DNA from: Zygnema cylindricum
Lineage: Eukaryota; Streptophyta; Zygnematophyceae; Zygnematales; Zygnemataceae
Reading direction: 5' to 3'
Assembly (NCBI GenBank): GCA_037447655.1
Contig: JBBHKE010001966.1
Span: 168,757 to 230,756, forward strand
Length of the DNA stretch: 62,000 nt
Shown here: piece by piece, positions 23,433-35,596 of the stretch
How the letters are laid out: each line of letters begins with the position of its first letter
Position numbering within the stretch: position 1 is the first letter of the stretch
Program-made: the position numbers and the translations under genes
Notes under the pieces: model-generated
Database searches by the model: none
Seen by the model: only the letters and a program-made list of their open reading frames with translations
Told to the model about the DNA's origin: nothing

Positions 23433-24147
23433 AAATATTTGCTACAGGTTTGAAGTCATCTGATTGCTCCATTCCAAAACCTCTTCTCTTAAACAAATCC
23501 TTTGAAAATGATCAAAATCTGAGAAATCAATAAGACATTGAAAGTAAGTTAGTGCAAATTCAATTTTTCAATATCCCAAACATTGATGTAAAAGGTAAAA
23601 ATTTCCCCACAAATTTTGCAACAGCAAAATTGAAAGCTCTTAGGTAAGGTTCAACCATAAATTTTGCAACAACAAAATTGAAAAGCGCTCAAAGGTAACA
23701 ATTTAGGGTTTAAAAAGTTTTAAGTCTTTTCTGGACTCCTTTGCTCTTGAAGAAATAAAGTGCTCCAATATCCTTCTCCACCATTAACAAATTTCTCATT
23801 TCCCACTACATCAGGATCTTTTGTTCTCTAATCCTCACATCCTCACCCTTTATGGCTTCAAGCCCTCCCTCTACACATGAATCATTGCTAGGAGAAGGCA
23901 AGTTTGTTTGGCCTCTAGGTAATTAGAGTGAGTTTCAGCGGTGGCTACACTGCCCACCCCGCTTTAGTCCTTAGGACCTTAGCACGCCCCACATCTAACC
24001 AGCAGCCGATGAAAGTGTGATCACTCAGATTCCCTCCAATCCCCTACCACTTCACATTGTGGTTCTACCAACATAGGTTATAGCACCCTCATCGGTCACA
24101 ACATTGGATATTCGAGTGAGCAAACTTCTCTTTGGTTTTTAACCAAA

Positions 24148-24159
24148 GCTTTGATACCA
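24148..24159 (-). other. Primer binding site (initiator tRNA-Met type)
   Basis: On - this reads TGGTATCAAAGC, two bases downstream of an LTR-like end CCTATTACA. It is a near match to the TGGTATCAGAGC complement of the initiator tRNA-Met 3' end used by many plant LTR elements. Confidence 0.75.
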
Positions 24160-24161
24160 TA

Positions 24162-24729
24162 TGTAATAGGATCTCTTACCTCTCAGAAAATCCCATTACT
24201 TCAATCAATTCCAACTACACATTTTACACATTGTAAAATAAACATCCACATTGGAAAGCACTCACCTAAGGATAAACTTTAAATTAGAAGAAGCTTTTGT
24301 CCACATAACATTAGCTTGGTCTCTTGCCCTCGTGGCTCAACCCTTCTTTTTAAAGTGTTTTCCACTACTCTCCCCTCTTAATAATTATATCTTTTAACTA
24401 CTATAACACTACTTAGTTTGTAAGAGATTTCAATGCCAAAATGCCAATGCTTCAATATGATTTTAATCGCTCAGGACAAAGATTAGTTAGAATTTCGCCA
24501 AACTTTCCCAAAGGAAAAGATGTATTCTCTCCCCTTAGACTTCACTATTGATCCATCATAACCCTGGACTCGCCAGGCCAGAGTAAACGCTCGCTTTGTT
24601 GAACAGGATTTACCTGGGTCAATCATTGATCAGCTAGGACTCAAACTGACCAATGCAAAAACGTGCGAAATCTCTTACTAACTACGTAGCATTTCTAACC
24701 AATCAAACGCTACGTGTCACTACGTAACA
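24162..24729 (-). repeat. Putative 5' LTR
   Basis: The inner edge (24162) is fixed by the PBS. The outer edge is a guess from a TGT...ACA pairing (TGTTACGTAG on - at 24729). No second LTR remains to confirm it. Confidence 0.4.
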
Positions 24730-24860
24730 TTTAAGTTTAAAAGTGCGCGCTAGACGAAACGCGACTTCCACGAACGTGTGTCGCAAATTTCACACGCGAA
24801 ACTTCCTACGAAATTCCATAAACTGAAAGTGACGTTTCGTACTAAAAATTGTACGAAACC

Positions 24861-25700
24861 ATAGTTGTTCAAAACGTATTTTACGCACGTTTCGAACGCG
24901 CGTACAATACGTAGAAACTTGAGAGGTCGATTTGAAAAAAACGTTAATGATTTTTTTCCGTACAAATCCGTACATTTTAAAAAAAATGAATTGAACATGT
25001 ACCGCTGTTTGTACGCTTTCCGTTAAATGAGCGGTTAAAAACATTAATATAATTAAATTATTATCACACTTCTCGAAATAACTACATCAACTGGTTAAGG
25101 ACGTCTGAACCGGCGTATACTAGATAACATACATTGGTGCACGTTCAATTCCTTCCAAATTCATTTTTATTATAATGAAATTGCCTGTCCTTCACAAACA
25201 GGCAGCCATGGCCTTCTTTCTCTACCTCTCCGAGAGCATGCAACTTCAAAAAAACAAAGTTCAGTAACTGCTGCCGTGGCGACGGTAATGGCGTCTTCTA
25301 TGATTTTTCGCGTTCAGCTGTTCAAGTAATAATGGCGGCTTCTTTTTGAAATTTGAAGAAGACGCCCGTACAAAATTTGAACTCACGGCGCTCAAATAGT
25401 GTGACGCCGCAACGTCTCTTTTTGGAAATATTTGTAGACGTCACATTATTTTCACGTTACAATCCATGTACATTCTGTTCGGTTTACTGAACAAAAAGTA
25501 CGGATACGTGCATCGAATTATTTTTGTAAACTACCTCACAGTTTCCGTAAAACATCTAACAGTTATAGTATTTTGTTTATTAGTTTCCGTAATACTTCAG
25601 TTTCAGTTTACAGTAGACGTTTTTTTGCGTATTTTTCAAAAGTCACGTACAATACGTAGAAACTGTAAAAAATGGAAAAAATCCACGCATTGAACAACTA
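24861..25700. repeat. TIR element family B, copy 2 (840 bases)
   Basis: Its ends are ATAGTTGTTCAA and TTGAACAACTA. It aligns end to end with 2634-3472. The tRNA-like A-box region (TCAACTGGTTAAGGACG) is retained near 25088, but the B box is reduced to GTTCAATTCC. The AT microsatellite of copy 1 is absent. Confidence 0.75.
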
Positions 25701-27176
25701 GGTACGAAACGAACCATCGTGCGTACCAAACGAAATATTGATTTCGTTTAGTACTTTCTAAACGTACGCTTTAAATTCCGCGGATAGTTTGACCCTTATC
25801 CCGTAACAATGAATACCCAATCGTTATTTTGACCTCGCGCTGTCGCCTAAATACACTAATCACTATATCTTTTAAAATACAACCCGAAATCGTGCGATTC
25901 TTTCGCGGACGTCTATGAAATTCAAAACTCTATTTTTGTAACACTTAAATACCCATTTACGAAGAAGTTCGATCCACTATTACTGTTACATCCATGCTCT
26001 GAAAGTAGTACGGAGAATTCTCGCTAAAAGCAAAGTTACAAGACTAAAGTTTCGGTTACATGGGAAAGTGCCCTTACACACACATACAATTTTTGAAAAT
26101 CGACAAGCAGAAGATGGACACTTCGTGACGCATTTTATGCACTGCTGCACTATGACGTGTCCACGTAGCACGTGTATAACGGGTCTCATTGAAAAGAAGC
26201 AGTAAATTCAGGTGCTGTAGCCTACCGCTATGACCCACCGACACTGCTCGTTGGCAAGAAATTCCCACCCAATTGAACGTACTGTACCGTACGACAAAAA
26301 CGCCTAGAAAGTGCCGCCGGGGAGCTCAAATTGTAATACTGTATAGCTCCATTTGGCCAATTTTCGGATCATACCGAACCTCGTTCTTTTCAGCTGACCC
26401 CACTTTGTGGCCCGGGGTCATAGTGTTCTCCATCCAGAAGTTGCAGCCTCACTAGTAATGACAAAATAAATTAAGAATCTTGGAATGGCACTTTTTTTTT
26501 CATGGCTGATTTACGCGTCTCAAAATTGATTGGGGATCAACATCCAAATTTGGGCGAATAAACTTCCATTTTGTGACGATTACAAAAGCTTCTCAAACTT
26601 TTCACGGGCAGTTTTTGTTCATCCTGTTCCTGCCGTATCAAATCATATAAAAATCAATATTTTTGTTCCTGCCCATTCGAATTCCCGCGGCTATCGCGAT
26701 CATTGAGCTTTTGAAGATCTATTTCGTCGGGGGTTCGGGTCATCGCGTCGCGCAAAACGACCCTGGGTATTGGCGTTTGGGGATCTTAAAAGTTAAGGGT
26801 CCTGTACGGTTACTCTACGCGTCACCATGTGAACGCATCCAGGCGATGTACTTCAACCCTTCCTGATTCCCCATTTTCCTGTGAATGAAGTTGTTTGGAA
26901 ATTGCGCCTCACTCTTGTACGGAACTCTTATTTTTTAGAATGGCTTGATACTTTCGAAGGCTGCACGCATATTAGATTCTTGAATCATTACTGTTTCTCT
27001 CAGCTCCTCCGGCCTCCTTATTTCACATACTTAGGCTGCAAAGTGTTAACACCATTATCTCTCACTAGAGTTCACATCCGTGAAAGCTGTTTGGAAAGGA
27101 GTGCATGGCGGAATGCGAGAGAGCAAAGCAATAGCAGCTACATGAAAAGAAGTCCGACCTGTTGCTTCTGTTGGAA
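25701..27176. other. Upstream flank of the histidine kinase gene
   Basis: No gene is supported. Near 26690-26720 a CGGCTATCGCGATCATTGAGCTTTTG block resembles sequence at 44731-44760, so part of this is repeat-derived. I cannot place a promoter. Confidence 0.45.
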
Positions 27177-27403
27177 ATGGCGTTCTCTTCATTCGCTAAG
27201 GCTGAGGCTGTCCGAATTCTCGCAAGCAGGAAAAGGACACAGCAAGGGCTATTGCTGCTGTGGCATGCCCTGGGGCTGGCAGCAGTCTTCTATGCAGTGG
27301 AACTTGGAAGACTGAGCTTCTCTCAGCCGCGGAGGAATCAGGTGAGGGAAGGAGGGAAGCGGTAGGGAAGAAGTGAAAGGGTAAGAAGGGGAGGGGAGGG
27401 TAA

Positions 27404-27448
<45 letters not shown>

Positions 27449-30400
27449 GGAAGGGGTGTGATTGCACATGGAAATGAAACGAAGGTAATTTACACTCCCT
27501 CATGTGCAAGATTTGGAAAAAGCTACAAATAAGTAGCAGCAATATCTAAGTTCTGATGCAAGAATGATTCGTTTTTTAGCAATTGAATCTGTTTGGCATA
27601 CCTCTCTTTTGTTATTGATCTCATAACGGATATCTTCAGGAAACTTTCTTGCTAGTTTATCTATTAGTTTAAATATAGTTTTTTTATCTTGAGTCTATGT
27701 GCTTCTTGTATGCTAACTTTTCTGCATGTGCTTGCTGTCCCTTGGCAGTTGGAGATGGTCTGTGGAGACCGTGGGCGTATGATAGAAGCTTTGTTTCTTC
27801 AGAACGTGAATCATTTGCAAACAGCTCAGGTAAATGCATAGTAGTTTTCATAAACTTCTCGTTTTTCAGTCAAGTTGGAGTCCAGTCAATTTCTATGGCT
27901 TAGAAATGTAAATAATGTGACTTACAAACTCGAATTTGAAAATCACTGACAACGAACTTAGTTTTTCAGGTTTCCATCATATATAGCATAAGAGAAGACC
28001 CGATGTTGTGAAATTGAATAATTTGTCTCATTATCAGTCAAGTTGCATCAGTTATCTAGGGAGATGGACTCTTCTGCCATTTAGTAACAACTCATTGTCG
28101 CCATGTTAAGAGATGCTTACAACAGTATGACCTGACTGGCTACAAAAGAGTGTGTGTACATCTGTACTTGCACTTTTAAATTAAATTTGAGGTCTTACAT
28201 GCTGGAATGTGGTTATTTATTATAAATTGGTATCAACATAGTTGTAGAGCTTGATATGCAGGCTTTTCTTTCAACCGCAAACCTTTCTAACCATCAGAAT
28301 CCACCAGCGCGGCTCCCATTATTACACAGAGGAAAGGCTCCTTGCACTTTATACAATGTCCCTCTTGTGGAAGAGGTATGTTCTTTTCCGTGCTTCTCTA
28401 CGTTCTAACATTGCATGAATACTTGCATTCAGTTTATTGTGCCCTGGCAACTTGCTAAAGGCACCAGCAATGGTGGTTCTCGTTTGTTGTTCTATTTGTA
28501 ACTGGTTATTGTTTTATTTCTGTTCCATTATCGACATTCGGCAATTTCTGGTTGGGTTTGGTGTGTCTCTCGAAGTTCTCTTTCTGGTTGTATGTTTGTT
28601 CACCGAAACATAAGGCAGCTAAATCCTCAAGTAGCAATTCCCCGGTTCACTTGTTGTTGGCCCTTTTTAATTGTTAGCGCCCTTGCTACATCTCCTATGT
28701 TATATAGGATACACTATGTGGCATTTTGTTGAGTTTGCCATGTATTTTTTGAAATAACGGAGCCTGTAAAGAATGCTTGGCGGTATTAAATGTTTTTAGC
28801 ACATTTGTTCACCAAACAGAAAATCCAATGTTCATCTGCTTTCTGCTCCCTATTTCAACTGGAAATGTAGCTTCCATATTGGACTCTGCCTCCGTCAAGA
28901 ACTTCATTCGAGTACAATACACTAAACATGGACCAATGCAGTATGCCTGTGAAAAATAAGACACTGGTTGCATCTATGAGAAAAAATGGGCATGGTTATC
29001 TGCAACTCATTTGATGTCTAGAAGTTCCGACCACATGTAACATCTGTGAGTGACCTGATTTAGTCATTAGCAGCGATGCCCAGGATTAGCTTATGGCATT
29101 TTAGTTGACATGACTTGTATGGGCGGCAGCAGCGACGTGAGAAGTTGAAGTATCTAAAGGATGTGGGGCCTGGGGAAGGATGGTATTGTACAGACACTGG
29201 TGAACGAATATGTCGAGGCTACGAAATCTTCCTGGTATCCGATCATTGACAAAGTGTTATATTTGGCACACATTTGGCATCATCAACGAGGCAAATTTGA
29301 GGACTGCATTGGGTCGGCCATCATTGACTGGCACTCGGAGGTGTCTGCTCCCTGCCTCCCGCCACCTTTGAGTTGGGGTACGGATTACTCTTGGCAAGGA
29401 GTACTTCTTGCCTTTTTATAGTTAGTTAGCATCGAACTGACCTCCAAGCTATGTGCGTAGGGGACATTGTAGAAACTCGTAGAATTATTATGTGAAGGAA
29501 GGTAGAGGCACATTTCGTGACATGTTGAGGCTCTTGTTTGTCCATTATGAATTCATGTAGGCAAGGCCATTTGCATTGGGTTTTTTTGTAGTCTTAGTTT
29601 GGAAAGTTGTATCTCTTGTTTGAGGTTGCTTAAAAATATGTATCTCTCTTTTTGTGCAGTTTGCTGCATGGAAAAACTTTATGAACTGACTCCGCAAAGT
29701 CTTTTTTTTTTTTTCTCAGGACGTTCGAGGATCTCGCGAGGAATATGTAGTAAAAACGCATGGTCCCAACGTGGAACAGTTCGATTGTATGGACGTTTTG
29801 TCCATATCCGACGTTCATAGGGATCTATTCATGCGTGCAAAGAAACTGTCAGGGCTCACGATTTCATGGCCCGTCCCACTTTACGCAGCGGAGGTGAGGG
29901 AATAGCTTTTGCACTGGAACTTATTTATGAGGGATGTGAATTTATAGTTTCACCCCTTCGTTTTTTTCATGTATTTTCCTTGTAACACACGTTGTAAGAA
30001 TTCAAAATTGGTGATGAGTTACGAAGCTCAAGGTAGTAAACTCTTAAACGCAACCTTGCCAGATTTTTGTTGTTGAATAACTTAAGCAGCGCTGCAGTGC
30101 TGCTTGCTGAAAGCTCTTTAATACTTTCAAGCTCAGCATGTTGTTTGTATGTTGTTTGTGTGACAGTACAATCTGGGACTTATTATAGCACTGCCGTTAC
30201 GGGACCAGACATCTCAGTCTGGCGCGAAGGGTAGCGATGTACTGGGCTACATGGTAGCTACTCTCAATTTTGACAAAACTGTTGATATCGTATGCGAGTA
30301 AGTTTTCTTGCATTGCCCCAGTGGTTAGCTGTCAAAATATTTATTTGCTTCATTGTTGTACAAGAGAAAGGTGGCGAGTTGCCAAAATTGCGAGATGTTT

Positions 30401-33400
30401 GTGGCCTTTGGATTCATGGCTGAAGGATGCAAAGGTCTCATTGCCTGTCTCATTTCTGGTTGATCATATGAACAAAATGCCCAGACTGTTGTTTGGACTA
30501 GTGAAGGAAATTAAAAAATTTGTATTAACCACTTGCCATTTATGTACTTAGTTTTTGTGGGTTTACTTGATGTTATGGTCTGTGTTTGTTTTTTATCTTA
30601 GCAATTGTTTGTTCAAGTTAACTGTGATTAGTGGAGGCATCTTGAAGCTCCCCTGCAGTGTCAGGGTGTTTAAAAGAACCGGTGAATAACCTCTTTTGCA
30701 GTCCTTGATCATGAAATTCCACAGTGGTATTCTCCTAGATTTTGGTGCTCAGGAAGAAAATGCCATTTGTGTTTGTAAGTGGAACAAGGTGTCCTGCTAT
30801 GTTTCTTGGTCACGGAGAGGTAATGAAGATAGCTCTTACGAGCCTCTCATTTTTGTACAATGGAAAGTGTAGGCGCTCGAGAAATATGTATCTGAAAGAA
30901 CTTCCATGCTGACACCGTTTTGTGCAGGCGATTGCAACAGTCTACTTTTGGAGGCAATTCTGATTACATCACAATGAGACTAGATGATGTCACGGACCCT
31001 GATCGTCCTGTACCCCTTCATGAGCCCCCTGGCATTGAAGTCTTCAGAAAAGGTCCCATGCTACCTCCTGGTATGCAAAAACATAGGCATAGCAGCCTTA
31101 TTTGGAAGACAGCAGACCGAACAGAGCTTGAAAAAGCCCACTGGTCCACGCATCGCCTGAATTTGGGGGACTCCACAAAGCAACATGAGATTCGCTGCAA
31201 ATATGTGCATGACATCCAATTCCCACGGGCAGCTGTGCTATTAGGATTGGGAACAGCTATAATTCACGTTTTGCTTCAGCAGATTGTATGGGAAGCTCTT
31301 CGGCGGTTTCAACAGATGAAGAGAGACTATACGCGGATGTCAGTAATGAAGCATGCGGCAGAGGAAGGCATTGAAGCAAAGTCAGCATTCTTAGGAACCA
31401 TGACACATGAGATTTTAACTCCTATGAATGGTGTGTAAACAGACCGGTGGGATAATTTAAATTTTATAAAAGCTTTGATGTTCTATTGCCTGCTACCTTT
31501 CATTGCAAGGGAGCTTGCGAGTAAAATTGAGTATGAGATGTATGTCGTATCAGGATAGAAGAGCTGTGCTTTTGTCAGATAACAATCAGAATATAGCTAT
31601 GTCATAACTGGAGTTTCGTCTCTATTCGTGCCCTTTGCAGGAATAATGGGCATGATGAACCTGCTCCTCAAAACATCTTTGGATATTCAACAACTTGACT
31701 ATGTTCGAACTGCCGAGGCAAGCGGGACAGCCCTTATATACTTCATCAATGATGCACTTGATTTTGCCAACTTGGAATCCGGGCACTTCAAGTTAGCGAC
31801 CATTTCATTCAACGTTCGTGCGTTGATAGATGAAGTTTTAGGCATATTTTCCTCCCAGGTGCAAGATAAAGGAAATCTGGAGGTGGCAGCATTTGTCCAT
31901 GACTCGGTCCCTTCGTCACTTATCGGGGATCCAGTGAGACTGAGGCAGGTGAGACTAGCAAAGTTCGTTTAAGCTTTAGCAAACAAGTAACATTTTTTAT
32001 TTTTTTTTGTTTGGCTCTCAAATGAATCACAGAGTGTTAACAAATGGAAGTGTTTGCTAAATTTTGAAGATGTCCAATTTGTTTACTGCTTTTCTACAGC
32101 TTATTGCTATTGCAGTCTGCGAACTGGTGTCAAAGGCCATGAATGTAGATATAACTTCATTCCATGAACGGGGGTATGAATGACTGCCTGATGGGTGATG
32201 TTTAAGAGTCGCTATGGCTGAGTTATTCTGTTGTATAGTGTGGCAGTGTGGTTCTCCTTATCCCTTTTTTTCCGAGACTGTTGACCTACAGATCCTTCTG
32301 CACCTAGTTGGCAATGCAATCAAGTTCACCTCGGAGGGCCATGTGTTCATCACTGTTCGTGTAAAGCCAGAAACAGAACAAGCTTCCTCTCTTATTCGTA
32401 AACTGTCAAATACAAGCTTTAGTAGCTTTTCGAGTTCAAATCCACCTTCTCCCTCAAGTCCCTATCAGGAAAGGTTTGCCATGTCGAGATTTGTTTCAGC
32501 ACCATGGGAGGAGGACGAGTTTGGAACCCTAAGTGGTAAAGAAACTGCCGACTTTTCCAATACTTGGTTGGCATTGAGGAACGCTATGGAGAGGGACAGG
32601 TTACAGGCAGAACTGCAGGCTAATGTACATACTAAGGTATTTGGGGAGGACAGTCCAGTACAGGAAAAACAAATACAGTTACTGTTTCAGGTGGAGGATA
32701 CCGGTGTGGGAATCCCTGAGGGAGAGCAAGATCGCATTTTCAAGCCATTTGTACAATTGCAAAGGGATCCAAGTCAAGTTTACGCAGGGACAGGAATCGG
32801 CTTGTCTCTTTCTGAAAGGTGAGATGAGTCTCCTTGACATGCTATCCTTGCAAATGACGAAAATGGTTCTGTGCCCTGGTCAAGCCTATTTCTGCATTAT
32901 TTGAGGAAACATTATATCGTGTTTTTAGTTGCTGTGGAGCTAAAGTAACTGATACGTCTTTTGTTGGTGTGCAGGTTGATTCACTTGATGCATGGCAGTA
33001 TTGATTTCGTGAGCCAGCTGGGGATAGGAACCACGTTCAAGTTCGATGTACAATTTCTTTACCTTGAAAAATCAGGTCCTGAAATGCAGGCCCAAACAGA
33101 GCAGCGTCATTATGCATGGGAGGTTCCGAGTCAATTGGATTTGAGGGGAAAGAAGGCAATGGTAGTGGATGGACGCAGTTTAAGACAACAGGTCAGTTGA
33201 AAGTCAAGTTCCAGCTGCCATGGATCTCATCTTCTATAGTATTTATCTTGAATTTAAAAAGTGGGATGATAATACTGTTATTGGTGTTTTCTCTCCCATT
33301 CCAATTGCCCCCTTTCATCCCGATCTCTTCTGTTATTCAAAAGTGTGGAGTTAGTTTGGAAAGAAGCATACAATCCTGCTGTTTTTAATCCGGATAATTT

Positions 33401-35596
33401 ACGCTCTCTGGCTTTTGTAAGTTTTTTCTCACTCTGTCAAGGTTTCTTCTACTGCCCAGGTTCTGGCAGCCTACCTACGACGTTTGGGTCTTGAAGTTGA
33501 GCTTTGCGACAACATTTTCAGTGCTGTTATGGCACTGCGGCAGTCTATGCTTCAGAATGTCTCATATGGAAGCTCTGAGAATGTAAACTCTGATCAGGAG
33601 AAATGGGACGTTGTATTGCTGGATGCTGATACCGGGGGTTCTGGCTCTCCCTTAGAGTTTGGGCGACTTCTGATGAGTGGAAGCGAACAAGCACCGGAGA
33701 TTTGGAAACATGTCTCTGTGCCGAAGTTAGTTCTCTTGGCTTGCAGGTATGAATGTTGCTATGTTTGCAATTTAGAGGGTTATAACATTTGGGATGGCAG
33801 TTGAAGTTCGTCGTGCTTGTCTCTGCCTTTGGTATTCATGGTTTTTCAGCCTATGTTAATGTGATTTTTGCACTCATGGCTCTCGGATTTGGTTTTCTGG
33901 GAGGTCGTCTCAGTCGGAGGTAGATGAAAGAAAGTTGGGAGAGGATGTGTTTGAAGTAGGGACACCACTGTTTTTTCTTGTCCCCTTTCCATATTTTAAT
34001 TTCTTAGCTAGACAGGATTTTATAATATCTTACCGTTACTGCCTGTTCCTTATTGTGTAAAAGTTAATCATCATATGAACTAGTTACCATGTCCTATTAC
34101 TGTAAATTGATTAAGAGCAATCTCTGTCTTCTTCATGGCCAAGAATAGTGGGATCTGAGATGCAACCTTCTCGCTTTGTGAATGTCAGTTTGACTGATGA
34201 AGAACAAAAAGAAGCCATGGAAGCTCATTTTTCAGCCACTCTTCTGAAGCCCATCCGGGCGGCTCCTCTTAGCCTTTGTCTCCAGCAAATTTTTCGTCCT
34301 GAAACCTCTTCCCAGCAGCATATCAATCCGAGTATTGCGCATCAACAAGTTGGTGATCTTCTCAAGAATAAAACCATTCTGGTGAGGCGTTTAGGGACGA
34401 AGTAAAGAATGTATTAGTGTTATTCTGCTTTGACTCGGGGCAGTTGAAGTCTGTGATTCCTTTGGCTGACACGCTGATTTTCTGAATAATGTTTAAAGCG
34501 CCAGTTGCAGGGATATAATGTCAGATCTTTGTATGTTATTTCATGCATTCTGGGTTATGCTTTGCGTTTCATCTTGGCCATTCTTTGTGTGTGTATGCCA
34601 AGTTTTCAGTGAAGTAAAGTGCTCTTTCGCTGTCTCTCATTTTTACCACTCTTTCCAAACTTGGATAGTGAAAGCCTATCTTTTCCTCTCAGTTAGGCAC
34701 ATAGAAAGCTACTACGCTTTAGTCAACATGCATTTTCTAATGATTTAGGGGCTGTATTGTATGCATTGCTTGACAGGTGGCAGATGACAACTTTGTGAAC
34801 CGCAAAGTGGCAGGAGCCACTGTTCTTAGAATGGGAGCAAAAGAAGTGGTGTATGCTACTTCTGGACGAGAAGCTGTCCGAAAGTTGCGACGACCTCACA
34901 ATATTGATTGTGCGATTCTTGCATTACGTATGCCCGACCTGGACGGGTAATTTACTTTTCACAACCATCGATATTGCCTAACTACTTCGTCAATAAGGTT
35001 GCTGTCTTGTTGTGGTTAATTGGTCTAACAGTTTGGACTCAAATATAGTTTGGCACATTCATGTTGTTTTATAATATTTAAGTCAAGTATGAATGAACAT
35101 TTTTTTTCATTGGGCTATATTTGTTTGAAGCACTTGAAGATACTGCGGTCAGTTATCCTTCCTCCAATTCTTGCTTTATCTAGTGTTTGAACAAAAATGT
35201 GAAGTCGTCTGTTCATGTGTGCCTTTATCTCTGTCCAGTCAAATTAGAGTTTGACAAAACTTTTGCACCCTGAAAAGCAGAGCTATCGAGAGATGAAGGA
35301 ACATTGGTCTGAAGGAGGGAAGGGACCAGTTTTGAAACCAATTTTTGCAGAAAGACTGACAAATAGGGATACATATTGTGATTGGCAGAATCGAGGCAAC
35401 TAAACAAATTCGCGCCATGGAAAGTGAGGCGACATCTGTGCGAATGGATATGGTGAAACAAACGCCTATTATTGCACTCACTACAAACACCACTCCTGAA
35501 GCAAGAGTGGAATCTGAACGGGCGGGAATAAACGTTTTTCTTGTCAAGCCATTGAATGAGATGTCTCTCATCAATGCATTTTTTGCAGTTTTTTGA
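27177..35596 (+). CDS. CHASE-domain hybrid histidine kinase (cytokinin receptor type)
   Basis: Membrane sensor kinase of the CRE1/AHK family. Exons: 27177-27341, 27749-27829, 28262-28375, 29130-29234, 29720-29893, 30167-30297, 30928-31430, 31641-31948, 32292-32818, 32975-33191, 33460-33746, 34144-34381, 34777-34946, 35389-35596. They total 3228 bases, 1075 codons plus stop, all phases consistent; the family is near 1000-1100 residues. ATG 27177 is the first Met after an in-frame stop. TM1 is at about 24-43. CHASE is at about 56-260 (REEYVVKTHG, MDVLSISDVHRDLFMRAK, YNLGLIIALPL). TM2 is at about 357-378. The H-box THEILTPMNG has His417. Also present: N-box HLVGNAIKFT (Asn535), G1 VEDTGVGIP, F IFKPF, G2 GTGIGLSLS; a degenerate receiver (about 763-935); and a receiver from VADDN (951) with Thr1038 and Lys1060. 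The phospho-accepting Asp is Ala999, and Arg of HEIRTP is Leu. Confidence 0.9.
27404..27447 (+). repeat. 44-base poly-G run
   Basis: An uninterrupted run of 44 G lies 63 bases into intron 1 of the kinase gene, preceded by a GGGAAGG-rich lead. Length in the assembly is probably approximate, because such runs are hard to sequence. Confidence 0.95.

Larger units (their letters stand above)
21417..24729 (-). mobile_element. Truncated Ty3/gypsy-type LTR retrotransposon
   Basis: Read on -, the order is LTR (about 24729-24162), primer binding site, untranslated leader, Gag, three CCHC knuckles, retropepsin and the start of the linker region, then the element stops. No reverse transcriptase, RNase H, integrase or 3' LTR is seen, so well over half is missing. 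Frames are broken in Gag. The gene order and the PBS place it with plant gypsy-type elements. Confidence 0.8.

Noticed and set aside
28280-28380. Alternative frame (HQRGSHYYTEE) in kinase exon 3 that looks slightly CHASE-like
   Set aside because: Exon borders require phase 0 on both sides, which fits the other frame. No lesion is needed and the total length is exact.
30702-30819. An open stretch with AG and GT borders inside the kinase gene, a possible extra exon
   Set aside because: Splicing 30297 directly to 30928 restores GAG at the junction, keeps phase and matches the family alignment. Including this stretch breaks the frame.
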